Positions 19,247-28,272 of a stretch of DNA of 64,000 nucleotides are shown piece by piece. The number at the start of each line of letters is the position of its first letter. Position 1 is the first letter of the stretch. Source of the DNA: Sphingobacteriia bacterium (GTDB lineage Bacteria > Bacteroidota > Bacteroidia > Chitinophagales > Chitinophagaceae). The translations under genes and the position numbers were made by a program. The notes beneath the pieces are model-generated. The model searched no databases, had not been told where the DNA came from, and worked only from the letters and a program-made list of their open reading frames with translations. Location of the stretch: positions 1 through 64,000 of the forward strand of contig JAECQP010000010.1 in NCBI GenBank assembly GCA_015999745.1, in the 5' to 3' direction.

Positions 19247-21412
19247 ATGAATCAATCAACCACTCAGATAAACCGACGTAATTTTCTTCGCCTCACCGGT
19301 ATTACCGGCGCAGGGTTGGTCATGGGGCTTTCCTCCAGGGCAAACGGCGTTGAAATGGTAGAAAACCTCACCAATGTATTGGAGTCTTTTGAACTGCATC
19401 CGTTGGTGGTGATCGAAAAAAGCGGATTAATTACCATTTATAATTCCAAACCCGAAATAGGACAGGGTACATTTCAGTCTATCCCTGCATTGATTGCAGA
19501 GGAACTGGAAGTGTCGCTGGATAAGGTTACCATCAAACAAACCGGCGGCGAAAAGAAATTTGGCCCGGGGCAATCAGCCGGCGGAAGCGCGTCCGTTCGT
19601 ACCAGTTATATGAACCTGCGCAAAGTAGGCGCGGCCGCCCGTGAAATGCTCATCAAAGCAGCGGCGCAGCAGTGGAATGTACCGGTAGAAGAATGTTATG
19701 CTGCAGATGCTTCCGTTTTTCATCGTCCTTCCGGTAAAAGCCTTTCCTATGGCGCATTGGCCGAGGCCGCTTCCAAAATCGAAGCACCGAAGAACCCGAC
19801 CCTGAAAGATCCTAAAGATTTTAAAATATTGGGTAAACCAACCCCAAGACCGGATATACCCTCCAAAACAGATGGTACCGCCAAATTTGGAATTGATGCA
19901 TCCGTTCCAGGAATGGTGTATGCTTCCATTGAACGCTGCCCGGTTTTAGGCAGCAGGCTGGTGAGCTTTGACGCCACCGCCGCTAAAAAAGTGAAGGGCG
20001 TGATTGCGGTTGAAACCTGCGAAAGAATTCATGGGGTGTATAAAACAGAAGGCGTTGCCGTGATTGCAGAAAATTATTGGGCGGCCCTGCAGGGAAGAAA
20101 GGCGCTGGCGGTGAAATGGGACCATCAGGGTTTTGATCAGTTCAACTCAAAGGAATACGAACAAAGTTTACGCGCTGCAGCCAAAGAAGAGGGCGCTATA
20201 GACCACCAGCAGGGAAATTTCGACAAAGCATTTACAGACGCCCCGGTTAAAGTGGAGGCTTTCTACGAAACACCCATGGTATCGCATTCTCCGATTGAAC
20301 CCATGAACTGCCTGGCCAGTTGGCAGGAAGGGAACAAGGTAGAGATCTGGACTTCTACCCAGGTGCCCGGAAGAGTGATCGGTGATATCTCTTCTACCTA
20401 TGGCGTTCCGGCGGAGAATGTAAAAGTGAATATGTTTTTCAATGGAGGCGGATTCGGAAGAAGACTCTATCCCGATTATGTGCACGAAGCGGTACAACTG
20501 TCTAAGAAAGTGGGCAGGCCGGTGAAAAGCATCTGGACGAGGGAAGATGATACCCAGCAGGGACCATTCCGCCCGGTAACCTATTCTGCATTAAAGGCAG
20601 GGTTGGATGCAAACGGGAAGGCAATTGCATTTCAGCATAAGGTGATAGCACCAACGCTGGATATGCAGAAAAACTACGACAAAACAAAGACCAACGGCAC
20701 GATGACCGAAGGGATCAGTGAGCAGAAATATGAAATTGAGCACATGAAGAACCTTTATGTGCATCATTATGTTCATCTGCCATTGGCTGCCTGGAGGGCT
20801 GTAACCAGTACTACACTGGCATTTTCGCATGAGTGTTTTATAGATGAGATGGCAGTTACTGCCAAAAAGGATCCGATGGCGTTCCGGCTGGGCATGCTGA
20901 CCAAAGACAGTGATACTAAAAATCTGTTGAATAAACTGAAGGAAGTGTCTAACTGGGATAAGCCGCTTCCTGCAGGATGGGGCAGGGGTGTGGCGCAATA
21001 TGAATTCTTTGCGGGCCTGGGAGGCTTTGTAGTGGAAGTATCGAAGAAAGGCACTGGTGTTAAAATACAAAAAGTATATGCAGTCATAGATCTGGGTACG
21101 GTGGTGAATCCGGATAATACCAGGGCACAGGTGGAAGGCGCGGCAGTAATGGCGCTGACCGCTGCCATCAAAGGGGGAATCAGTTTTGATAAAGGGAAAA
21201 CCGTTCAATCCAATTACCACAATAATCCGTTGGTACGGATCAATGAAATGCCGAAGGTAGAAGTGCATATACTGGCCAATGGCGGACCAACCATTAAGGG
21301 CGTAGGAGAGCCCGGTCTTCCTCCGTTTGCACCGGCCCTGTGTAATGCAATTTATGCAGCCACCGGAAAGCGAATCAGGAGACTTCCATTTGATATCAAT
21401 AAAATTGTTTAA
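19247..21412 (+). CDS. iorB: Molybdenum hydroxylase, Mo-binding large subunit (IorB type)
   Basis: Catalytic subunit binding molybdopterin cytosine dinucleotide. 721 residues from the ATG at 19247, chosen because it starts just before a twin-arginine signal (NRRNFLRLTG) and hydrophobic stretch; the longer frame overlaps iorA. Visible: GQGTFQSIPALIAEELEV, GQSAGGSASVR, FFNGGGFGRR, and near the end GVGEPGLPPFAPALCNA with the catalytic glutamate. It works in the periplasm. Without a FAD subunit in the operon, electrons probably go via iorA to the cytochrome c encoded next. Substrate (aldehyde or N-heterocycle) unknown. Confidence 0.9.
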   Translation: MNQSTTQINRRNFLRLTGITGAGLVMGLSSRANGVEMVENLTNVLESFELHPLVVIEKSGLITIYNSKPEIGQGTFQSIPALIAEELEVSLDKVTIKQTGGEKKFGPGQSAGGSASVRTSYMNLRKVGAAAREMLIKAAAQQWNVPVEECYAADASVFHRPSGKSLSYGALAEAASKIEAPKNPTLKDPKDFKILGKPTPRPDIPSKTDGTAKFGIDASVPGMVYASIERCPVLGSRLVSFDATAAKKVKGVIAVETCERIHGVYKTEGVAVIAENYWAALQGRKALAVKWDHQGFDQFNSKEYEQSLRAAAKEEGAIDHQQGNFDKAFTDAPVKVEAFYETPMVSHSPIEPMNCLASWQEGNKVEIWTSTQVPGRVIGDISSTYGVPAENVKVNMFFNGGGFGRRLYPDYVHEAVQLSKKVGRPVKSIWTREDDTQQGPFRPVTYSALKAGLDANGKAIAFQHKVIAPTLDMQKNYDKTKTNGTMTEGISEQKYEIEHMKNLYVHHYVHLPLAAWRAVTSTTLAFSHECFIDEMAVTAKKDPMAFRLGMLTKDSDTKNLLNKLKEVSNWDKPLPAGWGRGVAQYEFFAGLGGFVVEVSKKGTGVKIQKVYAVIDLGTVVNPDNTRAQVEGAAVMALTAAIKGGISFDKGKTVQSNYHNNPLVRINEMPKVEVHILANGGPTIKGVGEPGLPPFAPALCNAIYAATGKRIRRLPFDINKIV

Positions 21413-21431
21413 GGAAAAATAAGTAGCAAAA

Positions 21432-21839
21432 ATGCGTAGTGTAAAGTTGGTGAGTGGTTTATTGGTGCTGTTGTTTACAGCAAGCGCTTTTGTACAGAGC
21501 TATGAGCTGCCCAAAAGTATCGCGCGTGGTAAAGCGTTGTATGTTACCAACTGTATGAATTGTCATATGGAAGATGGTAAGGGAATGGAAGGGGTATATC
21601 CGCCGTTGGCAAAGGCAGATTTTTTAAAGAGGCCTGCAAAGGATATTATAGAAACCGTTCTGAAAGGGCAGTCGGGCGAAGTGAAAGTAAACGGTGTGCT
21701 TTACAATGGCGTTATGCCTGCACAGGATTACTTAACAGATACCGAAATAGCGGACATACTGAATTATGTCAATAACAGCTGGGGTAATAAAAATCCCAAA
21801 GCCATAACACCTGCACAGGTTAAAACGCTACGGCCATAG
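21432..21839 (+). CDS. Secreted monohaem cytochrome c
   Basis: Protein of 135 residues: a signal peptide (LVSGLLVLLFTASAFVQS), the haem-binding CMNCH near residue 38, and the distal methionine in GVMPAQDYLTDTEIADILNYV, the usual end of a class I cytochrome c. Its place directly after the Tat-exported molybdoenzyme subunits suggests it is their periplasmic electron acceptor. Gaps to neighbours are 19 and 14 bases. Confidence 0.9.
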   Translation: MRSVKLVSGLLVLLFTASAFVQSYELPKSIARGKALYVTNCMNCHMEDGKGMEGVYPPLAKADFLKRPAKDIIETVLKGQSGEVKVNGVLYNGVMPAQDYLTDTEIADILNYVNNSWGNKNPKAITPAQVKTLRP

Positions 21840-21853
21840 GTGGTCGGCCCCCT

Positions 21854-22945
21854 ATGAAAGAAATCAAAGACATTGTACGGGCATTTGATGAAGCGGTAAA
21901 ATCCGGAAAGAAAGCTGCACTGGCTACTGTTGTTCATGTAGCCGGTTCTTCATACAGAAGACCGGGCGCCCGAATGCTGGTAACCGAAGACGGAAAACTG
22001 ACAGGTGCTATCAGCGGAGGCTGCCTGGAGGGAGATGCTTTGCGCAAAGCCGTGTTGGCGATTACGCAGGATAAAAAAAAGCTGGTTATTTACGACACTA
22101 CCGATGAGGAGGATGCCCGGCTGGGGATACAACTGGGCTGCAATGGTATTGTTAGCATATTATTTGAACCGGTTGATGCCCGCAGTGCAGAACCCATCAA
22201 CATTTTAAGACAGGCTATCGCACAGCGAACAGCCGGCGTAATCATCACCGGCTATTCACCCGATAACAAAACGCACCTCGGAACAATTGATCCTTTTCAA
22301 TGGAAAGGAGAAGCGCAACAGGAAATGAGGGATGAAGCGGCAAAAACAATGAACGCAGGAATCTCCGCTCATTGCAGGATAATAATCGGGAACGATCTGC
22401 AGCAACTTTTTGTAGAATTTTGTATGCCCCCGGTAGCATTGATTGTTGTTGGCGCCGGCAATGATGCCATTCCACTGGTGGATATGGCGCATTTACTGGG
22501 CTGGGTTGTAACCGTGGTGGATGGTAGACCCACGCATGCCAACCGGCAACGGTTTGCGGATGTAGCCCGGTTACAGGTAGGAAAGCCGGGAGAAATTATT
22601 ACACAACTCAGCTTTGATCAAAGAACAGCCATTGTGCTGATGACCCATAATTACAATTATGACCTGGAATTGCTGGGGCTGCTGAAAGCATATTCCATCC
22701 ATTATATAGGCCTGTTGGGTCCGGCTGCCAAAAGAGACCGGATGCTGCAGGAACTCTCCGAAAAAGACATTCATTTTACGGAAGATCAATTGAACCGGAT
22801 CTATGGCCCCACCGGGTTAGACCTGGGTGCAGAAACGGCTGCAGAAATTGCATTGTCCATATGTTCCGAAATCATGGCTGTTCTGCAACAGCGGGATCCG
22901 GTACACCTTAAACAGAAGTCCGAACCCATCCACCGGCAGGTATGA
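21854..22945 (+). CDS. xdhC: XdhC/CoxI family molybdoenzyme maturation protein
   Basis: XdhC-type proteins bind the molybdenum cofactor, see to its terminal sulfuration and load it into xanthine oxidase-family enzymes. 363 residues. The N-terminal XdhC/CoxI domain has VHVAGSSYRRPGARMLV and AISGGCLEGD. A Rossmann-like XdhC_C domain follows with VVGAGNDAIPLVDMAHLLGW and VVDGRP, then THNYNYDLELL and YIGLLGPAAKRD. It supports the assignment of the enzyme as a cyanolysable-sulfur Mo hydroxylase. Its stop overlaps the next start by 4 bases. Confidence 0.92.
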   Translation: MKEIKDIVRAFDEAVKSGKKAALATVVHVAGSSYRRPGARMLVTEDGKLTGAISGGCLEGDALRKAVLAITQDKKKLVIYDTTDEEDARLGIQLGCNGIVSILFEPVDARSAEPINILRQAIAQRTAGVIITGYSPDNKTHLGTIDPFQWKGEAQQEMRDEAAKTMNAGISAHCRIIIGNDLQQLFVEFCMPPVALIVVGAGNDAIPLVDMAHLLGWVVTVVDGRPTHANRQRFADVARLQVGKPGEIITQLSFDQRTAIVLMTHNYNYDLELLGLLKAYSIHYIGLLGPAAKRDRMLQELSEKDIHFTEDQLNRIYGPTGLDLGAETAAEIALSICSEIMAVLQQRDPVHLKQKSEPIHRQV

Positions 22946-23538
22946 AAATCGGCGTAATGATATTGGCTGCCGGTGCCGCATCCCGCATGGGGAAGGCAAA
23001 AATGTTATTGCCCTGTAATGGGCAGAGCATACTGGAGCATATTATAGCCGAACTGAAAGCATTGCAGCCGCAGGCCATCTGCCTGGTAACCGGAAAATAC
23101 CACGAAGCAATTAGCCAAACCATCAACGATCAGGCCATCACCCTGGTGTACAATGAACAATGGAACCAGGGGATGGGAGGTTCTGTTCAAACAGGCATGA
23201 AGGCCCTGCTACAACAATGCCCCGATCTGGACCTGGTATGGATTGTGGTGGGAGATCAACCCTTCCTTCACCGAAGCGTATTACAGGAAATGCTGCACCG
23301 GCAGCAACAAACCCAAAAGGGCATTGTGGCGGCGCAATACAATGGTGTGAAAGGAACGCCGGTATTGTTCGGCGCCGGTTATTTTAACGCACTGCAAAAA
23401 TTATCAGGCGATAAGGGCGCGCGGGTTATATTGCAGGAACATCCGGAGGATATCGCCACCGTGGCATTTCCGGAGGGCGAACTGGATATCGATACCCCGG
23501 AGGATTATGAACGCTTCCTCCGACAACTAAACCAATAA
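22942..23538 (+). CDS. mocA: Molybdenum cofactor cytidylyltransferase (MocA type)
   Basis: Nucleotidyltransferase of 198 residues that attaches CMP to Mo-molybdopterin. The signature LAAGAASRMGKAKMLLP is at the N-terminus, VGDQPFL carries the metal-binding aspartate, and GTPVLFGAGYF is the later substrate loop. The family also holds MobA (GTP), but an operon with a xanthine oxidase-type enzyme and XdhC calls for the cytosine dinucleotide form. One base separates it from moaA. Confidence 0.85.
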   Translation: MKIGVMILAAGAASRMGKAKMLLPCNGQSILEHIIAELKALQPQAICLVTGKYHEAISQTINDQAITLVYNEQWNQGMGGSVQTGMKALLQQCPDLDLVWIVVGDQPFLHRSVLQEMLHRQQQTQKGIVAAQYNGVKGTPVLFGAGYFNALQKLSGDKGARVILQEHPEDIATVAFPEGELDIDTPEDYERFLRQLNQ

Positions 23539-23539
23539 G

Positions 23540-24520
23540 ATGCTGAAAGATCAATACAACAGGGTTCATGATTATCTCCGGATATCGCTGACGGATAACT
23601 GCAATCTTCGTTGCTTTTATTGTATGCCCGAAGAGAATTATGCATTCATGCCATCTCAGCAACTGATGCAGCAGGAGGAGATTGTGGCCCTGGCAAAAAT
23701 CTTTATAGCCAATGGGGTGAATAAGATCAGGCTTACCGGCGGAGAACCATTGGTGCGTAAAGATGCATCCGAAATTATCCGTTCGCTGGGCCAATTGGGC
23801 GTAACGCTGACCATTACCACCAATGCTACCAGGGTGCATCATTTTATAGACGACTTTAAGGCAGCCGGTATCCACTCTGTCAATATTAGCCTGGACACCC
23901 TGCAACCGGAGAAATTTCAACTGATTACCCGGCGGGACCAGTTTGGTACGGTCATGGACAACATTCATTTATTACTAAAGCACCAGTTCAATGTGAAAGT
24001 AAATGTGGTGGTGGTGAAAGGCCTGAACAATGGAGAAATACTTGATTTTATTGAATGGACAAAGGAACTGCCGATTCATGTGCGTTTTATAGAGTTTATG
24101 CCATTCGATGGCAATCAATGGAAAAGCGATAAGCTGGTAACGCTTCAGGAAATGATTGAAAGGATCGCGTTAAAGTATGATATTACCGCCGCCGAAAATG
24201 CTCCGCACGATACCAGTAAGCAGTTCAACATACAGGGTCATGCAGGAAGCTTTGCAGTAATCAGCACCATGAGTGCGCCGTTCTGCAGCACCTGCAACAG
24301 GATCCGGTTAACGGCGGATGGAAAGATCAAGAACTGTTTGTTCTCTGAAGAAGAAACGGATTTACTGCAGGCCCTGCGCAACGGAAAAAATGTACAGGAA
24401 CTGATTGAACAATCCATACAGGCCAAACACAGGGAGCTGGGAGGCCAGTTCTCCAAAAATTTTGAACTGATCAATACCAATGACCTGCACAACCGCAGCA
24501 TGATTGCCATTGGTGGTTAA
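23540..24520 (+). CDS. moaA: GTP 3',8-cyclase
   Basis: Radical SAM enzyme for the first step of molybdenum cofactor synthesis (GTP to 3',8-cyclo-7,8-dihydro-GTP). 326 residues. The radical SAM cluster is CNLRCFYCMPEE, LTGGEPLVRKD binds SAM, the second 4Fe-4S cluster is CSTCNRIRLTADGKIKNC, and the chain ends in the Gly-Gly tail typical of MoaA. All expected cysteines are present. It acts with MoaC, here fused as MoaCB downstream. Confidence 0.96.
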   Translation: MLKDQYNRVHDYLRISLTDNCNLRCFYCMPEENYAFMPSQQLMQQEEIVALAKIFIANGVNKIRLTGGEPLVRKDASEIIRSLGQLGVTLTITTNATRVHHFIDDFKAAGIHSVNISLDTLQPEKFQLITRRDQFGTVMDNIHLLLKHQFNVKVNVVVVKGLNNGEILDFIEWTKELPIHVRFIEFMPFDGNQWKSDKLVTLQEMIERIALKYDITAAENAPHDTSKQFNIQGHAGSFAVISTMSAPFCSTCNRIRLTADGKIKNCLFSEEETDLLQALRNGKNVQELIEQSIQAKHRELGGQFSKNFELINTNDLHNRSMIAIGG

Positions 24521-24528
24521 GTATAGTT

Positions 24529-25701
24529 ATGAAAACGGTTTCAGCAGCAAAACATATTGTACAGGGGAATACCTGTTTGTTAAACAGTATAGAACAGCCT
24601 GTTGCAACAGCAGCAGGGTATGTATTGTCCGCTGCTGTTTACAGCAAGGTATCTGTACCGGGCTTTCCGCAATCTTCCATGGACGGATACGCACTGCGTG
24701 TTCAGGATAGCGGAGCCCTGTTGCCGGTGCAGGACGAATTACCCGCCGGAAGTTCCCGGCAATTGCAATTGAAGGCAGAACAGGCCATCCGGGTGTTTAC
24801 CGGGGGCCCTGTACCGGAAGGTGCAGATACGGTCGTGCAGAAAGAATGGGTAACCCTGACAGCATCGGGGATCCGGATACAGGAGCCGGAGCGGGTAGAA
24901 GCAGGAGCCAATATCCGGATGCCGGGCGCAGACATTCAGGCGGGCGATCAGGTTATTCCGGAAGGAACCCTGGTTCATCCATACCTGGTATCTTACCTGG
25001 CCGGAGTAGGGGCAACAACTGTTGCAGTATATCGCCGGCCGGTCGTTTCGCTTGTGATCACCGGAAATGAACTGGTGCAGCCGGGGAATCCCCTGGAATA
25101 CGGGCAGGTATACGAATCCAATTCCTTTGGATTAACCGCCGCATTGCAGCAGGCCGGTGTAGACCAGGTACAGCAATGGCGGGCGAAAGATGAGCTGGCC
25201 GCAACCGAACAGGCTATTGCTGCGGCATTGAAGGGGGCAGATGTATTGTTGCTGACAGGAGGGGTCAGTGTGGGTGAATATGATTATGTAGTACAGGCCT
25301 GTTTAAACCAGGGTGTGGAGCTGCTGTTTCATGGCGTAAAGCAAAGACCGGGCAAGCCCCTGTTCTTTGGAAGAAAGGGGCAGCAACTGGTGTTTGGGCT
25401 TCCCGGAAACCCGGCATCCGTATTGAGTTGCTATCAGCAATATGTATTGCCTGCGCTGCATCAAATGACGGGAAGGAAAATGCCCGCGCCACAAATGGCA
25501 AAGCTGTTGCATGCCTATGAAAAGAAAGGGGTATTGACTGTTTTCCTGAAAGGATATTATGAAAACGGAATGGTGACCGTTTTGCCCGCCCAGGCATCTT
25601 TTCAACTCAGCGCTTTTACAACGGCCAATTGCTGGATAGAACTGGATGAAACCATCTCTTTTTTTGCCGCATCACAGCAGGTGCCGGTTCATTTGTTTTA
25701 A
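24529..25701 (+). CDS. moeA: Molybdopterin molybdenumtransferase
   Basis: MoeA inserts molybdate into adenylylated molybdopterin. 390 residues with PGFPQSSMDGYALR, the AMP/MPT-binding segments FTGGPVPEGADTVVQKE, LVITGNELVQPG, LLTGGVSVGEYDYV and FGLPGNPASVLSCYQ, followed by a small C-terminal domain. Length is normal. Adenylylation of molybdopterin would be done by the MoaB half of moaCB. Confidence 0.95.
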   Translation: MKTVSAAKHIVQGNTCLLNSIEQPVATAAGYVLSAAVYSKVSVPGFPQSSMDGYALRVQDSGALLPVQDELPAGSSRQLQLKAEQAIRVFTGGPVPEGADTVVQKEWVTLTASGIRIQEPERVEAGANIRMPGADIQAGDQVIPEGTLVHPYLVSYLAGVGATTVAVYRRPVVSLVITGNELVQPGNPLEYGQVYESNSFGLTAALQQAGVDQVQQWRAKDELAATEQAIAAALKGADVLLLTGGVSVGEYDYVVQACLNQGVELLFHGVKQRPGKPLFFGRKGQQLVFGLPGNPASVLSCYQQYVLPALHQMTGRKMPAPQMAKLLHAYEKKGVLTVFLKGYYENGMVTVLPAQASFQLSAFTTANCWIELDETISFFAASQQVPVHLF

Positions 25702-25720
25702 ACAAATAGCAGGAACGAAT

Positions 25721-26452
25721 ATGCAGGAACTGATACTATACGGACTTTGTTTTTTTACGGTGGCATTTTTATATGCTTCCGTAGGGCATGGTGGCGCCAG
25801 CGGTTACCTGGCCCTGATGGCATTGTTCGGATTCAGTGTATCCGTCATGAAGCCTACGGCATTGTTGCTGAACGTACTGGTTTCCCTGATTGCATTTATT
25901 TCTTTTTACCGGGCCAAACATTTCCGGAAGGAATTACTTTGGCCATTGATAGCCGCATCCATTCCCTTTGCCTATATCGGCAGTGTGATGCCGGTTTCGG
26001 AAATACTCTATAAAAAAATACTGGGAGCCGTGTTGCTGATCTCCGTATTGCGCCTGCTTTGGAACAGTGCAGAACGTCCTTTGCAGCCGGCTCCAAAATG
26101 GTATGTGCTCAGTGCAATTGGGGCTGCTATCGGATTGTTGTCGGGAATGATTGGAATGGGAGGAGGCATCCTGCTATCCCCTGTTTTGTTGCTGATGGGA
26201 TGGACCACTCAAAAACAGACCGCAGCGATCAGCGCTATTTTTATTTTTCTGAACTCAGCCTCCGGTTTGTTGGGCCAGTTAAAAGTTGGATTCACCCCCG
26301 GGCCGCAGATCTGGGCCATCATCGCTTTTGTACTGGCAGGTGGATTCATCGGCGCCTACCTGGGGGCGCAGCGATTACCGCCAAAAAACATGAAATTTAT
26401 ACTGGCAACCGTGTTGATACTGGCTGCCGGCAAACTCTTTTTTGTAAAATAG
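25721..26452 (+). CDS. TauE/SafE family membrane permease
   Basis: Membrane protein of 243 residues, start at the ATG at 25721 (an upstream in-frame start lies inside moeA). Family signs: ASVGHGGASGYLALMALFG near residue 20, MKPTALLLNVLVSLIAF, the repeat GLLSGMIGMGGGILLSPVLL, and QTAAISAIFIFLNSASGLLG. About eight hydrophobic segments. The family moves sulfite, sulfonates, thiosulfate and other anions. Here it sits inside a cofactor operon with no modABC, so transport of molybdate or a sulfur anion for the cofactor is a fair hypothesis, but not shown. Confidence 0.85.
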   Translation: MQELILYGLCFFTVAFLYASVGHGGASGYLALMALFGFSVSVMKPTALLLNVLVSLIAFISFYRAKHFRKELLWPLIAASIPFAYIGSVMPVSEILYKKILGAVLLISVLRLLWNSAERPLQPAPKWYVLSAIGAAIGLLSGMIGMGGGILLSPVLLLMGWTTQKQTAAISAIFIFLNSASGLLGQLKVGFTPGPQIWAIIAFVLAGGFIGAYLGAQRLPPKNMKFILATVLILAAGKLFFVK

Positions 26453-26457
26453 TGAAC

Positions 26458-26691
26458 ATGGAAATCAAAGTGTTGTTTTTTGGATCGTTAACAGATGCAA
26501 CTGCCGTTGCAGCGTTAAATGAGGTGACAGCAAGCGATACGGCTGCGTTGCAGGAACTCCTGCATCAGCAATATCCGGCGCTGCGTACCGCCAAATATTT
26601 TATTGCGGTGAACCGGCAAATGATCAATAAAAACACCACGCTTAAAACAGGGGATGTGGTGGCTTTGATGCCGCCTTTCTCGGGAGGATAA
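26458..26691 (+). CDS. moaD: Molybdopterin synthase small subunit
   Basis: Ubiquitin-like sulfur carrier of 77 residues, start at 26458 just after the permease stop. It begins IKVLFFGSLTDAT and ends MPPFSGG. The C-terminal Gly-Gly becomes a thiocarboxylate that donates sulfur to precursor Z on MoaE. Activation would be by the E1-like protein encoded one base downstream. Confidence 0.93.
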   Translation: MEIKVLFFGSLTDATAVAALNEVTASDTAALQELLHQQYPALRTAKYFIAVNRQMINKNTTLKTGDVVALMPPFSGG

Positions 26692-26692
26692 T

Positions 26693-27811
26693 ATGGCCAT
26701 GAACGATCGGTATATACGACAAGTGATCCTTCCCGGATTTGGGATGGATGCGCAGGAAAAACTGCTCGCGGCCAAAGTGCTGATCGTGGGCATGGGCGGG
26801 CTGGGTTGTCCTGTATTGCAGTACCTGGTAGCAGCGGGTGTGGGAACCATCGGCATCATGGATGGCGATACGGTGAGTATGAGCAACCTGCATCGACAGT
26901 TGTTGTTCCATGCAGGCGAACTGGGGCAGCCCAAAGTGAAACTGGCGGCAGAAAAAATGAAGGAACAGGATTCCTCCATCCTGGTACAGGCTTATCCCTA
27001 TGCATTAACGGTTAGCAATGCTGCGGAGGTGGTTGCAGATTACGACCTGGTAATAGATGCCACCGATAATTTTATGGCCAAGTACCTGATCAATGATGTC
27101 TGCGTATTGCTGAACAAGCCCTGGATTTATGGAGCGGTTTCGCAATACCAGGGGCAGTTATCGGTATTCAATTGGAGGGAGGGCGTTGCTTCGGATCAAC
27201 TGCAGCCCATCAATTACCGCGACCTGTTTCCCGTATCACCCGCACCGCATGAAATAGCCACCTGCGAAGAAGCAGGTGTAATAGGGGTGTTGCCTGGAAT
27301 CATCGGAACCATGCAGGCGGCGGAAGCCATTAAAATCATCACCGGCCTGGGCCTGCCACTGTACGGCCGTTTGTACAACTATGATCTGTTGCAGGCCCGT
27401 AGTTACGAGATAGCGATTGTAAAGCGGGAGGACCCGGTAAAAATTGACCAGGCATTTTTTGAAGCGATGAACTACGATCCCTTTTGCGGACAGCCCGAAG
27501 AAGATCCGGACATGCATGATATTGAAGAAATAAATGTGGATACCTTTATGCAGTTACGGGCAGATCCGGATGTGTTTGTGCTGGATGTGCGGGAGAAACA
27601 TGAGTATCCGGCAATTGATTTTGCCGATGCGCAGATTCCCATGTCGGAATTGCAAACAGGGATGGCGGCGTTACCCGACAAAAGCATTTGCGTAATTTGC
27701 CACCAGGGTATCAGAAGTGTGTATGCCGCACAGTTGATCCGGGCAAGAAGAAATTTAACCGTGTACAGTCTGAAGGGCGGGCTGACCGCATACTTTAAAA
27801 AGGAATCCTGA
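26693..27811 (+). CDS. moeB: MoeB/ThiF-like adenylyltransferase with C-terminal rhodanese domain
   Basis: E1-like enzyme that adenylates the MoaD C-terminus; the fused rhodanese can bring the sulfur. 372 residues. The ThiF/HesA domain has GMGGLGCPVLQYLVAAGVG, MSNLHRQLLF, DATDNFMAKYLIND and CEEAGVIGVLPGIIG. The rhodanese domain (about 285-372) has LDVREKHEYP and an intact active loop CHQGIRS. Oddity: where MoeB has the zinc pair CxxC before LFP, this protein reads NYRDLFP, and only one cysteine (PFCGQ) remains of the second pair, so the structural zinc is probably lost. Position after moaD supports MoeB function; ThiF is the alternative. Confidence 0.88.
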   Translation: MAMNDRYIRQVILPGFGMDAQEKLLAAKVLIVGMGGLGCPVLQYLVAAGVGTIGIMDGDTVSMSNLHRQLLFHAGELGQPKVKLAAEKMKEQDSSILVQAYPYALTVSNAAEVVADYDLVIDATDNFMAKYLINDVCVLLNKPWIYGAVSQYQGQLSVFNWREGVASDQLQPINYRDLFPVSPAPHEIATCEEAGVIGVLPGIIGTMQAAEAIKIITGLGLPLYGRLYNYDLLQARSYEIAIVKREDPVKIDQAFFEAMNYDPFCGQPEEDPDMHDIEEINVDTFMQLRADPDVFVLDVREKHEYPAIDFADAQIPMSELQTGMAALPDKSICVICHQGIRSVYAAQLIRARRNLTVYSLKGGLTAYFKKES

Positions 27812-28254
27812 TGAAAGAAAAAAAGCTGCATAATATATTTATAGAAGGTCCGATACCGGCACAGAAGATCGCGGATGATGTACAGAAGCATTCCGGCAGA
27901 ACAGGCATCGGTGCACACAGTATATTCCTGGGGCAGGTGCGGGCTGATGCAAAGGAGGGCGGAGCCGTAACCGCTATTGAATACACGGCTTATACAGAAA
28001 TGGCGTTGGCTAAAATGGATATTATCCGAGAAAACCTTTTTGCAAAATACCCACTCACCTGCATGCATGTGTACCATAGCTTGGGAACAGTAGCGGTGGG
28101 TGAAATCTGCCTGTTTGTATTTGTTTCTTCCATGCACCGCAAGGCAGCTATTGATGCCTGCGAAGAACTGGTGGAACAGATTAAACAGGAACTGCCCATC
28201 TGGGGAAAGGAAATCGTGAGTGGAGAGGTGGGTTACTGGAAAGAAAATCAATAA
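27811..28254 (+). CDS. moaE: Molybdopterin synthase large subunit
   Basis: Catalytic subunit that, with MoaD, adds the dithiolene sulfurs to form molybdopterin. 147 residues. Recognisable: HSGRTGIGAHSIFLGQVR, AIEYTAYTEMALAKM, VYHSLGTVAVGEICLFV, SSMHRKAAIDACEELV and LPIWGKEIVSGE. Its start codon shares a base with the moeB stop (TGATG). It may be slightly longer at the N-terminus than the E. coli core, but is otherwise ordinary. Confidence 0.93.
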   Translation: MKEKKLHNIFIEGPIPAQKIADDVQKHSGRTGIGAHSIFLGQVRADAKEGGAVTAIEYTAYTEMALAKMDIIRENLFAKYPLTCMHVYHSLGTVAVGEICLFVFVSSMHRKAAIDACEELVEQIKQELPIWGKEIVSGEVGYWKENQ

Positions 28255-28272
28255 AGCATATCAATCAAGATC

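Noticed and set aside
27472..28251. Open frame of 259 codons antisense to the moeB/moaE junction
   Set aside because: It crosses two firmly assigned genes and has no protein-like features.
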